Counted from the stretch's first letter, positions 35,659 through 47,990 are shown. The stretch is DNA of 64,000 nt from Spizellomyces punctatus DAOM BR117 (GCF_000182565.1 NW_015971545.1:1-64000); one strand, 5' to 3'. A program made the numbers and translations. Notes: generated from the sequence alone by a model not told the origin.

Positions 35659-37533
35659 TCATAGGGTGAGCGCTTTTTGAGCCATTGCTATCGCGCCGTC
35701 CTTTGGATCGAGCATTAGACATTGAGTGACATCGGCGGCGGAAAGCGTTGATGTCTACTCACTTTGGTCTGATTTCCACCAATGAAACCACTTGCATGAA
35801 TGAAAACACATCCTGGGATCCCAGTTAAGTCGCTTAATGCTTGATCGCGAATACCCTATTTTTTGAGGATGCTCAGGATGCGTACAGACGGAGCCGGAAG
35901 TGTTCAAGTTTACACCTACCCTCCAAGGTTCCGGCAACGGCTTTCGGCTAATCGTTCAATTGATAAAATCATTAAAATTCGATTTTCCAGCACCATTGTA
36001 GGGAAAATTTAATGTACCTTTGGAATGAGTCGGGAGTGACGGGCACTGGTCGTGGGAATAAGAATTGTCAGTCTGCTTAAAGAGGCCTTCCAACCCGCCG
36101 TTCCGGTATTTACCTGCTTGAACACGCCATTGTTTTGCAGTTTCGTCCTCATACAAGACGTAAATTGGTCTCTTCTCATCGGGTATCTTCTTCTCCTCCT
36201 CAAGAATATGTCTACGTGACATGGTTGAGCCCATTTGGAATTATTTCGCTGTACCGAATCCCCTACACTTACAAGTGCTCCTTCCAAGGACAAAAGTTAT
36301 TCAGGATAAGAATATGCCCAGTTGAGCTGACTTCGACCCTCTCCTCCAGCGCCTGCTCAACCAGTTCTCGTCCCGGAAGCCACGACAGGCCTATATAGCG
36401 AACCTACAGTCCAGCTGTCAAAAACATGTCTGTCACGACAATCCGCCTGCTTGAAACACGCACCCTTTCCACAAATTCCGCCCCAACCATAGCAACTGGG
36501 TGGACGGTATACGTCATCTATCGAATAAAAGCATTTTGAAGTGACTGACAACTGACCAGCTTTTAAGAACCGCTCCTGGTAGTCTACGTTTTTCTCATTC
36601 CACCAAGGATTCAGCTTCGCCACTCGTGAGCTCGCGTTCGTCGAATCGCGATACTTTGGTTTCACATCAGACGGATATTGGGACACGCCATTGTCAATCC
36701 CATCGAACTGTGATTAAACATTTTAGCTTCTACCGTAACTGTTATTCTAAGAGGTGATACATACTGCAAGCACGAAATCGTCGTACACTTTCTGGTAAAC
36801 CACCGCCAGTTTGGGATCAGTGACCTCCCAACCTAAGACTTGGGCCACCACTTGTCTTCCAAAGTGCTTGTAGACAAGCCCGGCAGATGAAAGTCTTGTG
36901 TGCAAACAGTCATTATCAACTCCCGCTCAGCCATGATAGCAGACCAGTAGCGTACTTAATGTCGTATTGGGGACCAAACGTCTCGGTGAAACCACGTTGA
37001 TGGTGGTCAAATCTGAATTGATCAGGAATATATTCTCCTCCGACATCAACCACGATATCCGCTTTTGCAATGACAGCGGGATCACGGGAACGAACGATTT
37101 CTAAAGCATCCCTGATCACTACCTGAAGATGATAAGATGATAAAGTTCTACCTAGCACACCTGCATCCGCATATTCAGGTATCAGCCTGCAATGGTATCA
37201 TTAGTACCGTAATGGGCATGACGGCAGGTGATCTATCGGTGACAGGTTCGCCTCTCCTTATAGCCTACCTGAGCATGGAAATTGCCAAAGACTCATCGGC
37301 ATGAAAGCTGGTAGAACAACCGATACATGTGAGCATTGTGTGAGAGAAGAGGGGGCTTCCAGTACCAACCTGCCACTATGGGTTGTTATAACTTTCTGTG
37401 CACCAGATCGACATACAGAAAAAGGCCTGGTCAGCTGTCGGGCAGGTAGGCGGAGGCGACGCAACAGAAATGCCCGATTCGAAAGAATTCTAACAGGACC
37501 GAGGGTCCACCCCATTACCTTGACTGTAGACAT
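35659..37533 (-). CDS. MYG1: MYG1 3'-5' RNA exonuclease (DHH-type)
   Basis: Minus strand from ATG 37533. The N-terminus is a basic leader (RILSNRAFLLRRLRLPARQ, TRPFSVCRS) consistent with mitochondrial import, followed by THSG|SFHADESLAISMLR across an intron. Exon 36916-37158 has VRSRDPAVIAKADIVVDVGG and the DHH signature RFDHHQRGF. Further on are NGVSQYPSDV-like, RVAKLNPWWNE, IYVLYEDETAKQWRVQA, LPEPWR, GIPGCVFIHASGFIGG and a final exon DGAIAMAQKALTL. All match MYG1 (human MYG1/C12orf10), a conserved DHH-type exonuclease processing precursor RNAs in nucleolus and mitochondria. Translation could also begin further upstream at 37629, but the leader argues for 37533. Confidence 0.92.
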
Positions 37534-38101
37534 GCTGTACTCTTGCAATCTTCCAACGCAATGGTCCCAAAAGTCTTTCAAGTTTGGGACTTTTGGACGA
37601 TCTGAATCCATTTGCCCAAATTTGGGCATCAGTCCATAACAGGCAATGTGAATATACCAGCCACCTGCATTGAGTGATTCTGAACTTTTGCAAATCCAAG
37701 TTTCTTGACGCTCAGGCTAGCGATCATCGGTATCTTCTCAGCCTCACCGACTTTATTATAGATAGCAGTTTATGGGTCCTTGACTTGAGGTGTGTTTTAA
37801 TTACGACGTGGGATGTGAGTGATCGTTCAAAGGTCATAGAGCCGCAAATGCACACGATTTATATTTTGGCTATTTGAAAAACGACCATTTATCAAGAGTA
37901 CCTTTAGCCCGTCTCATCCTTTGGATGTACATGGCGAGAAATCAGCTTTCACTTGACCTTACACTCTGAGCTCCTTCTCTGTATGGCTGTTGGCAGCAAC
38001 TTGTCGCAACCCTAACAGTATCGTGGGTTAGTGCAAAAATCTCGACTCCAGAATGGCTGCTCTACCCAGCAGGCATAGCACAAAGCAAACACAGCAACGC
38101 A
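37534..38101. other. Intergenic, no gene seen
   Basis: About 570 bp between the MYG1 start and the tandem duplication. A plus-strand open frame at 37674-37877 has no recognisable content. Confidence 0.35.
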
Positions 38102-38669
38102 GGAGAGTAGTCGAGTCCTTAGCGACAAAGTTACATGAGCCGTGAGGCTGAATCATCGCAATGTCGGGCTGGTCTCCCGTACTCTCCTAACATCAGTACG
38201 GGGGCATTTCACCCCGCCAGCGGTATGCGACGTCCCCACAGCAACTGAAAACAGCCGATGCGGTGCAGGGCATTCCGACCTCCGGTATGCGACTTCCCCA
38301 CAGCGACTGAAAACCAGTCGGTGCCATGAGGGGCATTCCAGCGCGTGTGGTATGCAACGTCCACGTAGTAGTAGGGCGCTGCGATGCGGGCTGCTGGAGA
38401 GTAGTCGAGTCCTTAGCGACAAAGTTACATGAGCCGTGAGGCTGAATCATGGCAATGCCGGGCTGGTCTCCCGTACTCTCCAAACATCTGTACGGGGGCA
38501 TTCCACCCCGCCAGCGGTATGCGACGTCCCCACAGCGACTGAAAACAGCCGGTGCCATGAGGGGCATTCCGCCTTCGGTATGCGACGTCCCCACAGCGAC
38601 TGAAAACCAGTCGGTGCCGTGAGGGGCATTCCAGTGCGTGTGGTATGCAACGTCCACGTAGTAGTAGGA
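38102..38669. repeat. 294-bp tandem duplication with nested sub-repeats
   Basis: Two head-to-tail copies, 38102-38395 and 38396 to about 38669, with a 294-bp period. Both begin GGAGAGTAGTCGAGTCC and both end in CCACGTAGTAGTAGG. Within each copy a shorter motif recurs two to three times: GGGGCATTCC, then GGTATGCGACGTCCCC, then ACAGCGACTGAAAAC. Copies are more than 90% alike by eye. GC content is higher than flanks. The minus strand stays open through much of the array (38193-38729), giving a repetitive peptide with GTSHT and DVAYR motifs, but this follows from the repeat length and need not mean coding. Confidence 0.88.
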
Positions 38670-39318
38670 GCCCATGCTCACCCGCTGGGTATATCGGAAA
38701 CTGACCTTTTGCAGAGCGGCTGGCATCATTCCACGTAGGTTTCGGCAACAAGGAGGAGAGAGCTGGCTGGGACCGGAAGTGCACGCGGTGGGTAAAACCG
38801 CGTTTGGCGTTGATAACGCTTAGCATGTGGCTTTATGGATTACGGCATCATGATGCACGGTCGCGTCGATAATAACGCCGTACGAAGTATGCTCAAAGGA
38901 TGAGCAACTTTACTTGAGCAAATTACCTTGTTTCCACCACGTACCCTGCGCACGTTGAAGCCGGTAGACGACAACAAGAAAGCAGTACTAATGGTCTACA
39001 GCTCCAAATGACGGCTCATCCAATGCCCTCCGCGATGACCCTGCTCCACCCCATGCTGCAAAGCAGTTCGCCTAAAGGGATCCGGCAAGACTCAGGTTGG
39101 TAGGGCCGTCAAAAGTGCCTGCTAGTGTTGGGCCAAAACTGGTTGCGCTATTCAAAAGCAGATTGTCAGTGAAGGCATAGTGTCAGTGCGTTAATGGTGG
39201 AATGGTTTGGGTCGAAGCCTTTTGGGTTATCATCCGACGCTTCTGCTTCCGTGGTGCTTAATGTCGACGGAAAGAGCTGTAGATAATGGCTAATTAAGTC
39301 TTCCGCCGCATTTTTCAG
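38670..39318. other. Interval upstream of the cNMP/F-box gene, no gene resolved
   Basis: About 650 bp. It must hold the promoter and first exon of the downstream gene. An ATG TCG ACG... frame at 39262 is followed by a possible GTAGAT donor, but the phase does not fit the next exon. No other feature seen. Confidence 0.35.
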
Positions 39319-41984
39319 CCACTCTTTCTGGATCTCCTCCAGTCATTCCTGAAAGCGCTTCTCCCTTGTCTATATCCGATTCCCTATCCAATGTCTGCTT
39401 GCTCCCATTTGCAGATCAGCTTTCAGACCTGCCGTCGGATCTGCAAAATATTCTATGGAATCTTCCCTTCTTTCCTCGTGATCGAGACGCAAGCGAAATT
39501 GCTGGGATTGATGAGTTTCTCAAGGATATCAGCCAAGTGATGCACATCCGTCACTTCTCACCCGGCGACGTCATGATTCAGGAAGGTGAAAAGGCGCGAG
39601 CAATGTTTTTTGTGATAAAAGGTATGTTTTTCAGTATGTCCTGAACCTTTAGCTTTTGTGCTTTGCCTTGACCAATTATACGGTTCGCCAGGTATCGTTA
39701 AGGTGATAAGCGAAGACGGAGAAATAAATTTCGCGGAACTCAGACCAGGAAGCTACTGTATGTTCTCAAAGGTGTTCCTCCATCTCCTGGCAATCAACGC
39801 AGATGGTATGACACTAAACATATTCTTGTAGTTGGCGAAATTGGGGTTCTTTTTAACATCAACCGGACGGCCACCGTCACTGCGAAAACAAAATGCACAC
39901 TAGCTGTTCTGACCTCTGACGACCTCGATCATAAACTGGTGCGATACCCGCAAATTAATACCATTTTGCGGACTCAAGCAAATGAGCGATATGAGCAACT
40001 CAAACGCGAAATGGAAAAGGCGGGTCGAAGGAGGCGCTCGGAATTGTGTGATAAATCTCACGAGATGCGAAAGGTATGAAGTGGTGATGCTGTAACTTCT
40101 AGGGAAGGATTCCTAACCCAGGAGTTTATAGGAGTCGTCACATGGATCCTTACGCGAGCTTTCAGCGTCTCGAGTAGCCTCGCGGCGAACATCGGAGGAG
40201 ACAAAACTATATAATCAATTACCAGCAGAGGCTATCCCTACACCAGGTCGGACCTCATCTGACGATTTTACAACATCAGCACTAGCGATTTCTGTGGATG
40301 CAGGATCTCCGCCACCCAGTAGTGGCGTGCCGCTTTCTCCCACCTCCGACAGCGCTGGTCTATCTTCCCCTGCAGCAAATTTTGCTGCGCGCCATGGTGG
40401 ACGACGACGTGCATCTGTCGCAGTGTGGTCGGATGACAGGTTGATGCAATTCGCCCAGAGCGCCAGTGAAAAGTACGAACAAGGAAAAGAAAAGCATACG
40501 GTAGCCGTTCCATCCAATCTACATCGTGCTGCGTCGGAGCTAGCCCTAAGAAAGACCTTCACGACCCCGCCAGTTACTGAAATTCGCGAATTCGGTGTGT
40601 TTGGCCGTGATCTCATGGCAAGGATTCTCAGCCATCTCGACTTTCGTCAACGAATGCGCGTTCGACTTTGCAGCATGCACATTCTCAGACTTCTCCTGGA
40701 CCCGCGAATGATGCTTACCACGGTCGTAGACCTTAGCCCGTGGCATAAGCGCATTGATGACAAGGTTATATCGGACATTGTCTGCTTCTGCGGTCAGACG
40801 GTGCGGAGTTTGAGCTTGCGCAACTGCTGGGGAGTGACGGACAAAGGGTTGGCTGCGATAGCTCATTACGCAGCAGATGGCCTGGAAACATTGTGTTTAG
40901 CCAGTGTGTGGGATATTACCGACGGGGGGATCGCGAGTATGGCAAGAATGTGCTCGCATCTTAAGGATCTTGATCTCAGCAACTGCCGGAAATTGAGTGA
41001 TGCAGGGATATCGAGCATGCTGGATGCCTGCAGCAATATAGACACTCTCACGCTTTCTTATTGTAAGAACCTTACCGATGCAATTTTGGGACATTCTCGG
41101 TGGAAAACAGTAAGAAGGGTGAATATGCAACGATGGTAAGCTGGCAGCGGACAACATCCGCGGACGACTTGGTTCTTACGTTTCTTGTGCACGCAAACAA
41201 TAGCACCGGCATATTTGATGCGGGATTCAGTAGGTGGGCCTCGCAGGCTGCTGAACCCGACCCGGAGCAAGTCTCGACCCAAACTGTCCCCGAGGCTGAT
41301 GAGTTTACAGCGACTCTTGGAGCGGGTCCTGTGACACAGATTGCAGAAGAGATTGAGGAGGAAAGTTATGCTGAAGATGACTTTATGGACATTGATAAGG
41401 GTGATCCATTCTATATAGCTGGCCCGCCAAGAACGCTGTCGTCATCATTTCATCAAGTTACGGCCTCTTCCTTCGCACTGCAAGAGCTCATTCTGAGCGA
41501 CTGCTCGTTCCTAACTGATGCCACTGTAGCTGCCATCGCTGCCAGCTGCCACAATCTTCAAATACTTTCCCTTTCATTTTGCTGTGCTGTGACTGAGGAT
41601 TTTGCTGAGCATCTTTCTGCTGGTTGCCCGCATCTCCGGGCACTGGACATGTCCTTCTGTGGAACGGCGGTCACAGACACAAGCCTCGGTGTCCTAGCAC
41701 GAGGTCTCCGATGTTTGGAGCGATTAAGCATTCGCGGCTGCGTACAGGTGACAGAGAAGGGAATTACCTATCTAGCAAGGTACGCACGTCGTCTACGGAT
41801 GCTGAACGTTAGCCAGTGCAAAAATGTAAATGAGCAGCTGGTGGAAAAGACTGGGAGAGGGTGGAGGTTATTGACCTGCCAAGGGTTGGTGGAGGTGGAT
41901 GAGGTGAATTTCCGGCTGAATGGAGGAAAAGTGATTGGGAAGGGTATAGGGAGAAAAGAAAGAGCCAGAGCCTCGACCGCATGA
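39319..41984 (+). CDS. Cyclic-nucleotide-binding / F-box / leucine-rich-repeat protein (5' exon unresolved)
   Basis: Exons 39319-39621, 39692-39757, 39832-40073, 40132-41135 and 41204-41984 give at least 797 residues. The N-terminal cyclic-nucleotide-binding domain spans roughly residues 50-190: FSPGDVMIQEGEKARAMFFV, then VKVISEDGEINFAEL, then the phosphate-binding cassette FGEIGVLFNINRTATV with the Glu and Arg that contact cAMP/cGMP. A Ser/Pro-rich linker follows. The F-box (FGVFGRDLMARILSHLDF) lies near 40600 and AMN1/FBXL-type leucine-rich repeats run from 40790 to 41860 (LRNCWGVTDKGLAAIA, LSNCRKLSDAGISSM), interrupted by an acidic insert at about 41340-41400. Inference: an SCF substrate receptor gated by a cyclic nucleotide. 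The first coding exon was not found. Confidence 0.85.
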
Positions 41985-42343
41985 TATTCTCATTTTTCAA
42001 ATTCCAATCAATATTTCCAATCAATATTTTACATAAAGCGTAATTCCGCTGCATTTTAAGATCCATGAGTCTGCTATCTTTGCAAGTCACAAAGCAGATT
42101 ATTTGGACCTGTTCAAAGCTTGCCTGTGCGTATTCTTCGCTTACTTCAAGGTCGGCGTTTGCGGGAGTGTGCTTTGTTTACGATCAATGATCCTTGCAAA
42201 TGCCCGACGCGTTCGACCGGCAATTTTACGTAGAGGGGCGGAGTAAACAAACTTGACGGCTCGTGGTGTTCAACTCTGCAGCTTGCAAACGGTTGATCCA
42301 CCGCAGGGACATCTCGACTGCCACGTAACCGACAGGCACCACG
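41985..42343. other. Spacer with a 13-bp tandem repeat
   Basis: About 360 bp between tandemly oriented genes. TTCCAATCAATAT is perfectly duplicated at 42002-42014 and 42015-42027, in the 3' flank of the cNMP/F-box gene. No gene is supported. Confidence 0.45.
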
Positions 42344-45011
42344 ATGGAGAGATCTGTGAATAAGCTGACTTCTAAAAAGGTCAAGCCGCTTAAACCAAAG
42401 CATGTGCAGAGTAAGTTGCCTACACGAGTGTTTGCAAATCAGTCGACCGGTGGAATTCATATGGTTGAAAAACGAGAGCACATTTTATGATGTATTCCGT
42501 AGCTTGGGAGGGTTACGCTGGTTGCCTGACTGTGGTGCTCCTCCTGCGGTTATGTGAAAGCACTTACTAACGCGGTGCACTCTCTCGCTGCATTTTCGTT
42601 CAACAGTCCTCACCGGCGCCTCATGGCAGCGAGAGATACCAATTTCCGAGCTATTTCGTTGCATCAATCACAGATTGAGGGAAAACCACTGGGTGGTGAG
42701 TTGCTCAAACGTTTCCCCTTCTCTGATCGTTTGCGATATTATGGTATCGTAAAAATTCTGAGCGTGAAATTTGATCCTGTATGGCAGATTGCGTTTAAAG
42801 CGTTGATCACGGTCCATATACTGATGCGAGAAGGGGCAACAGACCGAGTGATTGGATTCGTTGCTAGCAACCCTGGCATGTTGAATATGTCAAACTTTCG
42901 GGATCGAACAAATTCTCCAGTTGGTATGTACCGCTTACCTTCACGGTTTCCCAAACACACTCACCCGAGATCTATAGGATATCAGCAATCTAAGAATCTT
43001 CGCGCATATGCATTGTATCTTGAAGAGAAGGTTGTTGGATATCGAGAGATCAAAGTGGACTTTGTCCGATCGAAGCCAGAAATCATTGCGCGTCTTCGCT
43101 CCTTGCCGGTTGAAGAGGGCCTGCTCAAAGAAGTGGAGCTGCTCCAAAGGCAAATCAATGCCTTGTTAAGCTGTACAGTAAGCATATGCAAATTCGTTAA
43201 GCGCAAACCCCATTTAAGAGGCTGATTTGTCAATTCTCCTTTTAGTTTTATTTGGAAGAGATCGACAATGTCGTGACACTTCAGGCGTTCAGGCTACTTA
43301 TCGGTGATATGATGGCTTTGTTCCATCTGCTGAACGAAGCTGTTATTCGCATACTAAGTATGCGCGAGCCTCTAGATTCACTGCAAGGTTTTAGTTGATT
43401 AACTCTCCTCTGGTGCTAGGTGAATATTTTGAGATGTCAAAATCCGATGCTACTCGAGCATTGCAGATCTATAAAAACTTTGCCACTCAAACCACGAAAA
43501 CTGTCGAGTTTTTTGACATTGCCAGAAGATTGAGACATGCGCTTGGCCTGGAAGTCCCGGATTTCAAGCATGTAAGACTCTCAGCTTTCCCTTACTTGGC
43601 GGTATATTCAACGTATGACTGATAAAATTCTTGATAGGCACCGATTTCTTTGGCAGGTGCATTAGAGGAATATTTGAAAGCACCGGACTTTGAAGCCCAG
43701 CGTCTAGCATATAAGGAGAAGAAGGCAAATAAAAATTCAGATACATCTAAGCCCGCAGGTAATCTTTTCCATGCCTAAAAAAAGCGCTGCATCAGTCGTA
43801 ACCACTTGTTTCATGTCGGAAGGGACAAGGGAGCCGCAAAACACAGTCGCTCCCAAAAAGCAGGAAGAACCCGGAATCGACTTCTTTTCGAGCTTAGATG
43901 AGGAGCTAAATGCCCTCAATTCGCCATCAGTCCAAGCACAGTATGATACTTCGGATGCATTCGGGTCCTTTTGGGTACCAAATAGCGCGAGCAACCCGTT
44001 TGCACCTGGGGGACATCATGACACCAACCCCTTTGCGGTCAAACAACAGGAACTTCAAAAGCAAACACAGGACATCAATAATCAGCTGGCCCTCTTACAA
44101 GCGGGCCTTTCGACGCTTACACAGCCAGCTCCATCTAATCAGTTGGTACTGGGGAATCAATCTTTCCCATTGCTACAGTCCAGCGCTTCCCCCTTTGGGG
44201 CATCTCAGTCGCAACAAGCAGACGACAACGCGTTCACAGTGGAAAATGTATTTGGGAACCCGAATGTGTTTGCTAATACCGGAATGGGACAATCCAGTCA
44301 GGGTCTGGGTAGCGCGTTCGGCGCTGCACAAACATCTCAACCCAACCGGAGCAGTTCCGACCCATTTGCTAGTCTTACGGTCATTCAGCAAAAGTCTCAA
44401 AATCCAACCCTCGATCCCTTCAATCTGAGCCGTCCAGTCGGCATCATCAGTCAGACTTCCCCGCACAACCCGTTCGGTCCGCCATCGTCCACAATGGGCA
44501 GTTTGCAGCAACCGACCGTGAGACCAGCGTTACTCCAACCGCAGTTGAGCAATCCCGTACTAGGGCAGTCCAATTACGTAGCAACCACCAGCATGCCTGG
44601 GTCTATTAATATGTTTGGAAACAGTGGCAGCAATCTACTCTCAACATCTGCCGCGACACAAAAGAGTTCTTACCCGATTGGCGGAAGTACAACTGGAGCG
44701 GTGGGAATGGGTGCTCTCGGGAATGTTGGCGTGATAGGGAACCCAAGTTTTAGCACTAGCACGCCGGCGTTCAATCCATTTACGCAAACTGGTGCACCTC
44801 TGGGTTCGACATCAGCACAAACTCGACCTGCTTTCAATCCTTTCGCTCCAACAGGGAGTGGAGGAATGGATAACTCATTTGGTGGATACCAGCCTACTCC
44901 CAACCAGCAGCAGGTTAGAGGCAGCAAACTTGAAACATCCCATCACTTCATACTGACTGGATATTTGCTTATTAACAGACGGTTTTCAATCGCAACTCAT
45001 CGCTCATCTGA
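42344..45011 (+). CDS. YAP1801: Clathrin adaptor AP180/CALM-type ANTH protein
   Basis: Nine exons (42344-42410, 42607-42692, 42788-42923, 42978-43177, 43246-43357, 43420-43571, 43638-43758, 43823-44913, 44979-45011) give 665 residues. The ANTH domain starts KPLKPKHVQILTGASWQ, INHRLRENHW and IAFKALITVHILMREG, with the basic KPLKPKH patch that binds PI(4,5)P2. It continues with LRAYALYLEEKVVGYR, LLIGDMMALFHLLNEAVI and EYFEMSKSDATRALQIYKNF. The C-terminal half is Gln/Asn/Ser-rich and carries at least five NPF motifs (for example near 43995, 44025, 44470, 44775 and 44838), ligands for EH domains. The protein recruits clathrin and v-SNARE cargo at the plasma membrane. Splice choice at 42607 was decisive: it alone yields the conserved ANTH N-terminus. 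Confidence 0.92.
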
Positions 45012-45227
45012 ATCCGATTATTAAGTACTCCCTTGGTATATTTCCTGCGCGTTGGCGTGGAGCCTCATTCATTATTTGTAATGCAGACAATATATTTCTA
45101 CTGCACCTTGAGGTTACTCTCTCTCGGTGTTATAATGGCTAAATAACCACAAATAGGCGCACACGTGTTTTGCAACCATATTTCAAAAAATACATGTATA
45201 GATATAACAGCGACAAAGCAATCAGTT

Positions 45228-46768
45228 TCAGAATTCTTGTAGGAGCATTCCCGTCAAGTCAGGAGGCATTAGAAGCGGGTAATCCACTTGCATCTGGAAG
45301 GTTTCCAGCATTGCTTTTCGAAAGATGACGTATTTCGGGTCGTCAAATTCTGGAAAACCGCAGACGTTCATATGCTGTGTGGTATTACAATATGCTTTGG
45401 CGCACCACGTACCTTCACTGTCCCAATCAAAATCTGTAGGAAACAGGCCACTTGAAGAGCTTGGAAAACATGTTACCGTAAGATCTGTACACATGTCATC
45501 TGTTGCTTTATCGATGTCCTTTTTAGGTTGGCGGAGATCAGGGAGGGAGCCCGATGGCCTTCGCGAAGTCATCTTGGGTGACTCGAATGAACGGACGGTA
45601 GATGATGGGGACAAGGAGGAAACTTTGGGCGTGGAGGAGGACCGAGTCATGGGATTATGAGCGGTTGTGGTGGCGGCCGACGAAGAGAAGAGATTGAGCA
45701 GCGTATCGGATGGTGGCGTCATAGATGCTATAGTACATTATAATGTATTAGTCTCAGGCGTGGACGCAGTAAGTTTTTACGGTAATATACCTGATGACGC
45801 TGCTCGACGTCTGCTTTCAACCAGTCCCTGTGCTGCGGCTGCGCTCATCGGCTTTGCTGGTCGTTGACCTGGTGCTAGAGCGGGTACTATAGTTCATGCA
45901 CATATTAGTGCATTTCTGGACAAGTGCAGGCCACCGATGATACGCATACCAACTGTATCCCTCCCAGGCCCGGTTGCACCTTGCATGACAGGAGCTGTCC
46001 GTACGGCGTCTGATGTATTCGATACGACAACTGCTTGCCTTACGCCGGTTGCATTAGCTTGTTGTACCCCTACTGCACTAGGTACTGCATGCCTAACTAA
46101 TGTTTTTGGCTGAACCACAACCATCCGCTGAGGTTGATCCTGCGGTAGGGGTGTGACCTGTCGGAGCAGTGGTGGTGCAGGGGAAGGTTTATTTTCCCCG
46201 AAAAATATTCGAGCCGCTTCAATAGGACTTTGGACGACCTCTTCTTGCTTTCGCGGAAAAGGAGAACGGGGTGAATTCCCTTCGCTGGGGATACTCGTAT
46301 CAAACGGTGACGTTGGGGATACACTGCTGCATTTGTCAAATGGAGAGCGAGGACTTGCTGCATTTGCAATTGATCTTGTATTATCATCTAGCGCCTGTAT
46401 CCGAGGTGGAAGACCGGAGTTTGAACGAGGTATTCCAATACGTAGCTCAGTGGATGTCCCCATGGACGCCCAAGGCGGCGGTCTCGGCGGCTCCCCTTTG
46501 AAATCACCTTCAGAACCAATAGAAGGGTTCCTTGAGAATGATGGAATAGTCGGAGGGGCTGCCGTTTGATTACTACTTCGTGCGAATGGGGAAATTGGTT
46601 TAGGAGCGCTTGTGTTGGGCTCGAGAGCAGTAACGCCAACCGGCACTGGTGGTGCCCCCCACACGTTTCCTTTCTAAGAAAAAAGTACGGGAGATATATC
46701 AACGACCTTTGAGTCTCTTTGCCTCTTGTCTATTACTATTAATTTCACACCTGTGGATCGTTCATCAT
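45228..46768 (-). CDS. Disordered Ser/Pro-rich protein, family not recognised
   Basis: Reconstructed from an 18-nt first exon (46751-46768, MMNDPQ), a large exon to about 45955, a small exon near 45795-45880 and the last exon 45228-45723. Most of the chain is low-complexity, rich in Pro, Ser, Val and Gln, with several SP/TP motifs (SPRSPF, SPTSPF) suggesting proline-directed phosphorylation. The final 70 residues look folded: an acidic Trp-containing FDWDSEGTWC segment, Cys-rich NVCGFPEFDDPKY, and a helical FRKAMLETFQMQVDYP before the stop. I do not recognise the family. It is convergent with the ANTH gene, with a 216-bp gap between stops. Confidence 0.6.
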
Positions 46769-47007
46769 CCAATTTGCTTCGTCGCCAGTCCTTCACTGTG
46801 AGGTGCGAACAGGTACAGGAAGACCGCTTACTTGATGAGCTTTGGTAAGCAACGCACGTGACTAACGCGCTCACCTGACATGAATGATCGTCATCAGCGC
46901 GAGTTCCTCGCCTCCCATAAACTCCCCACCGCCTCACCGCACACCATCAACACTAGCGCCAGTTTAGTTCGTTCACTTTCTTCGTGCCAAACAGTATTGG
47001 AAGACCA

Positions 47008-47921
47008 ATGAGCGACACGGTACCTTTTGATTCTGAGAAAGAGGTTGCAGCAGAGGTATACGATGCTGCCCTTCGCTTGCTTCGGCAATACACAGACTTC
47101 TTGAACGCACTTGCAGCGGAAAACTTGCGGTCGTATACGGCTATATCAACATACGTGCCGGGATCAACAATTGGCAAGGTAGAGTCTTTTGCGATCGTAC
47201 GATATAAGTAGGCACAAAAGCTAACGACTGGCTTGTAGCATGTTCGACATGTTCTCGATCATTTCCGGATACTGTTGACAGAGACGAGTAATCAAGCGGA
47301 AGCTGTACGTCAAGTCAAGCAAGCACAGGGCATACATGATGGTGACTCACCGGAGAATGGAACGGAAATAGTGGACGGCGCCCGGGGTGCTATAAAGGTG
47401 AACTACGATGAACGACAACGCGACGTAAGTGATCATGTCGACAACATGCTACTGGATCCAGGATGAATAGCAGTTTTAGCCCCAAGTGGAACAGGATCCG
47501 TATGCAGCCCTTGCCTCTATTGAAGAAATACGGCAATCACTACTTCGAGTAGCCGCTTCCAAAATGCGCCTGGACACACATATTGCCCTGGAAGCAACGC
47601 TGAATCCACGCAAGCACGACGTTCCTTTCAGCTCCAGTTTTGGGCGAGAGCTCTGGTTTGTACGTATCAGGACGGCACCGTTCTGGTCATTGCCAGTAGC
47701 TTATGCTAATTTGTACTGCAGGTTTGCCACCACGCTATACATCACGCAGCCTTGCAACGTGCCATTTGCGTCGAAGTAAGTCAACGAAAGTCCAGCGCTT
47801 TGAAGCGTGTGCTTCGCTAACGTATTGTCCCGCTCAGTATAACATCCCAGTCTCGGATGATTTTGGTGTCGCGCCATCAACTGTCAAGCATCACTTGCAA
47901 CACGAAAAAGCCGGACAATAG
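47008..47921 (+). CDS. DinB-like four-helix metalloprotein
   Basis: Five exons (47008-47178, 47239-47424, 47480-47659, 47722-47775, 47838-47921) give 224 residues. The sequence is almost all helical. Three histidine sites are placed as in DinB/YfiT-like folds: GKHVRHVLDHF after the first helix pair, and the paired CHHAIHHAALQRAI in the last helix, giving a probable three-His metal centre. The DVPFSSSFGRELWF stretch precedes the last helix. Fungal members are annotated as DinB-superfamily proteins without known substrate; bacterial relatives include thiol-dependent transferases. Role here is unknown. The gene starts 239 bp from the divergent Ser/Pro-rich gene and ends 69 bp from the convergent RPP1 stop. 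Confidence 0.75.
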
Positions 47922-47990
47922 GTTATTGTCATAGGGTGAAAGGCTGAATGGACATGTTTATTTGGCATTGTGTGCTATATACAAATTCAC

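Noticed and set aside
38193-38729. Repetitive peptide encoded on the minus strand of the 294-bp duplication as a real gene
   Set aside because: Openness follows from repeat length being a multiple of three; composition (many Trp, His, Arg, Pro) is unlike neighbouring proteins and other frames are also open.
42554-42790. Reading straight through 42554-43225 as one ANTH exon
   Set aside because: The through-frame lacks the ANTH N-terminal motif, whereas splicing 42607-42692 and 42788 gives the canonical KHVQILTGASW and HRLRENHW blocks.
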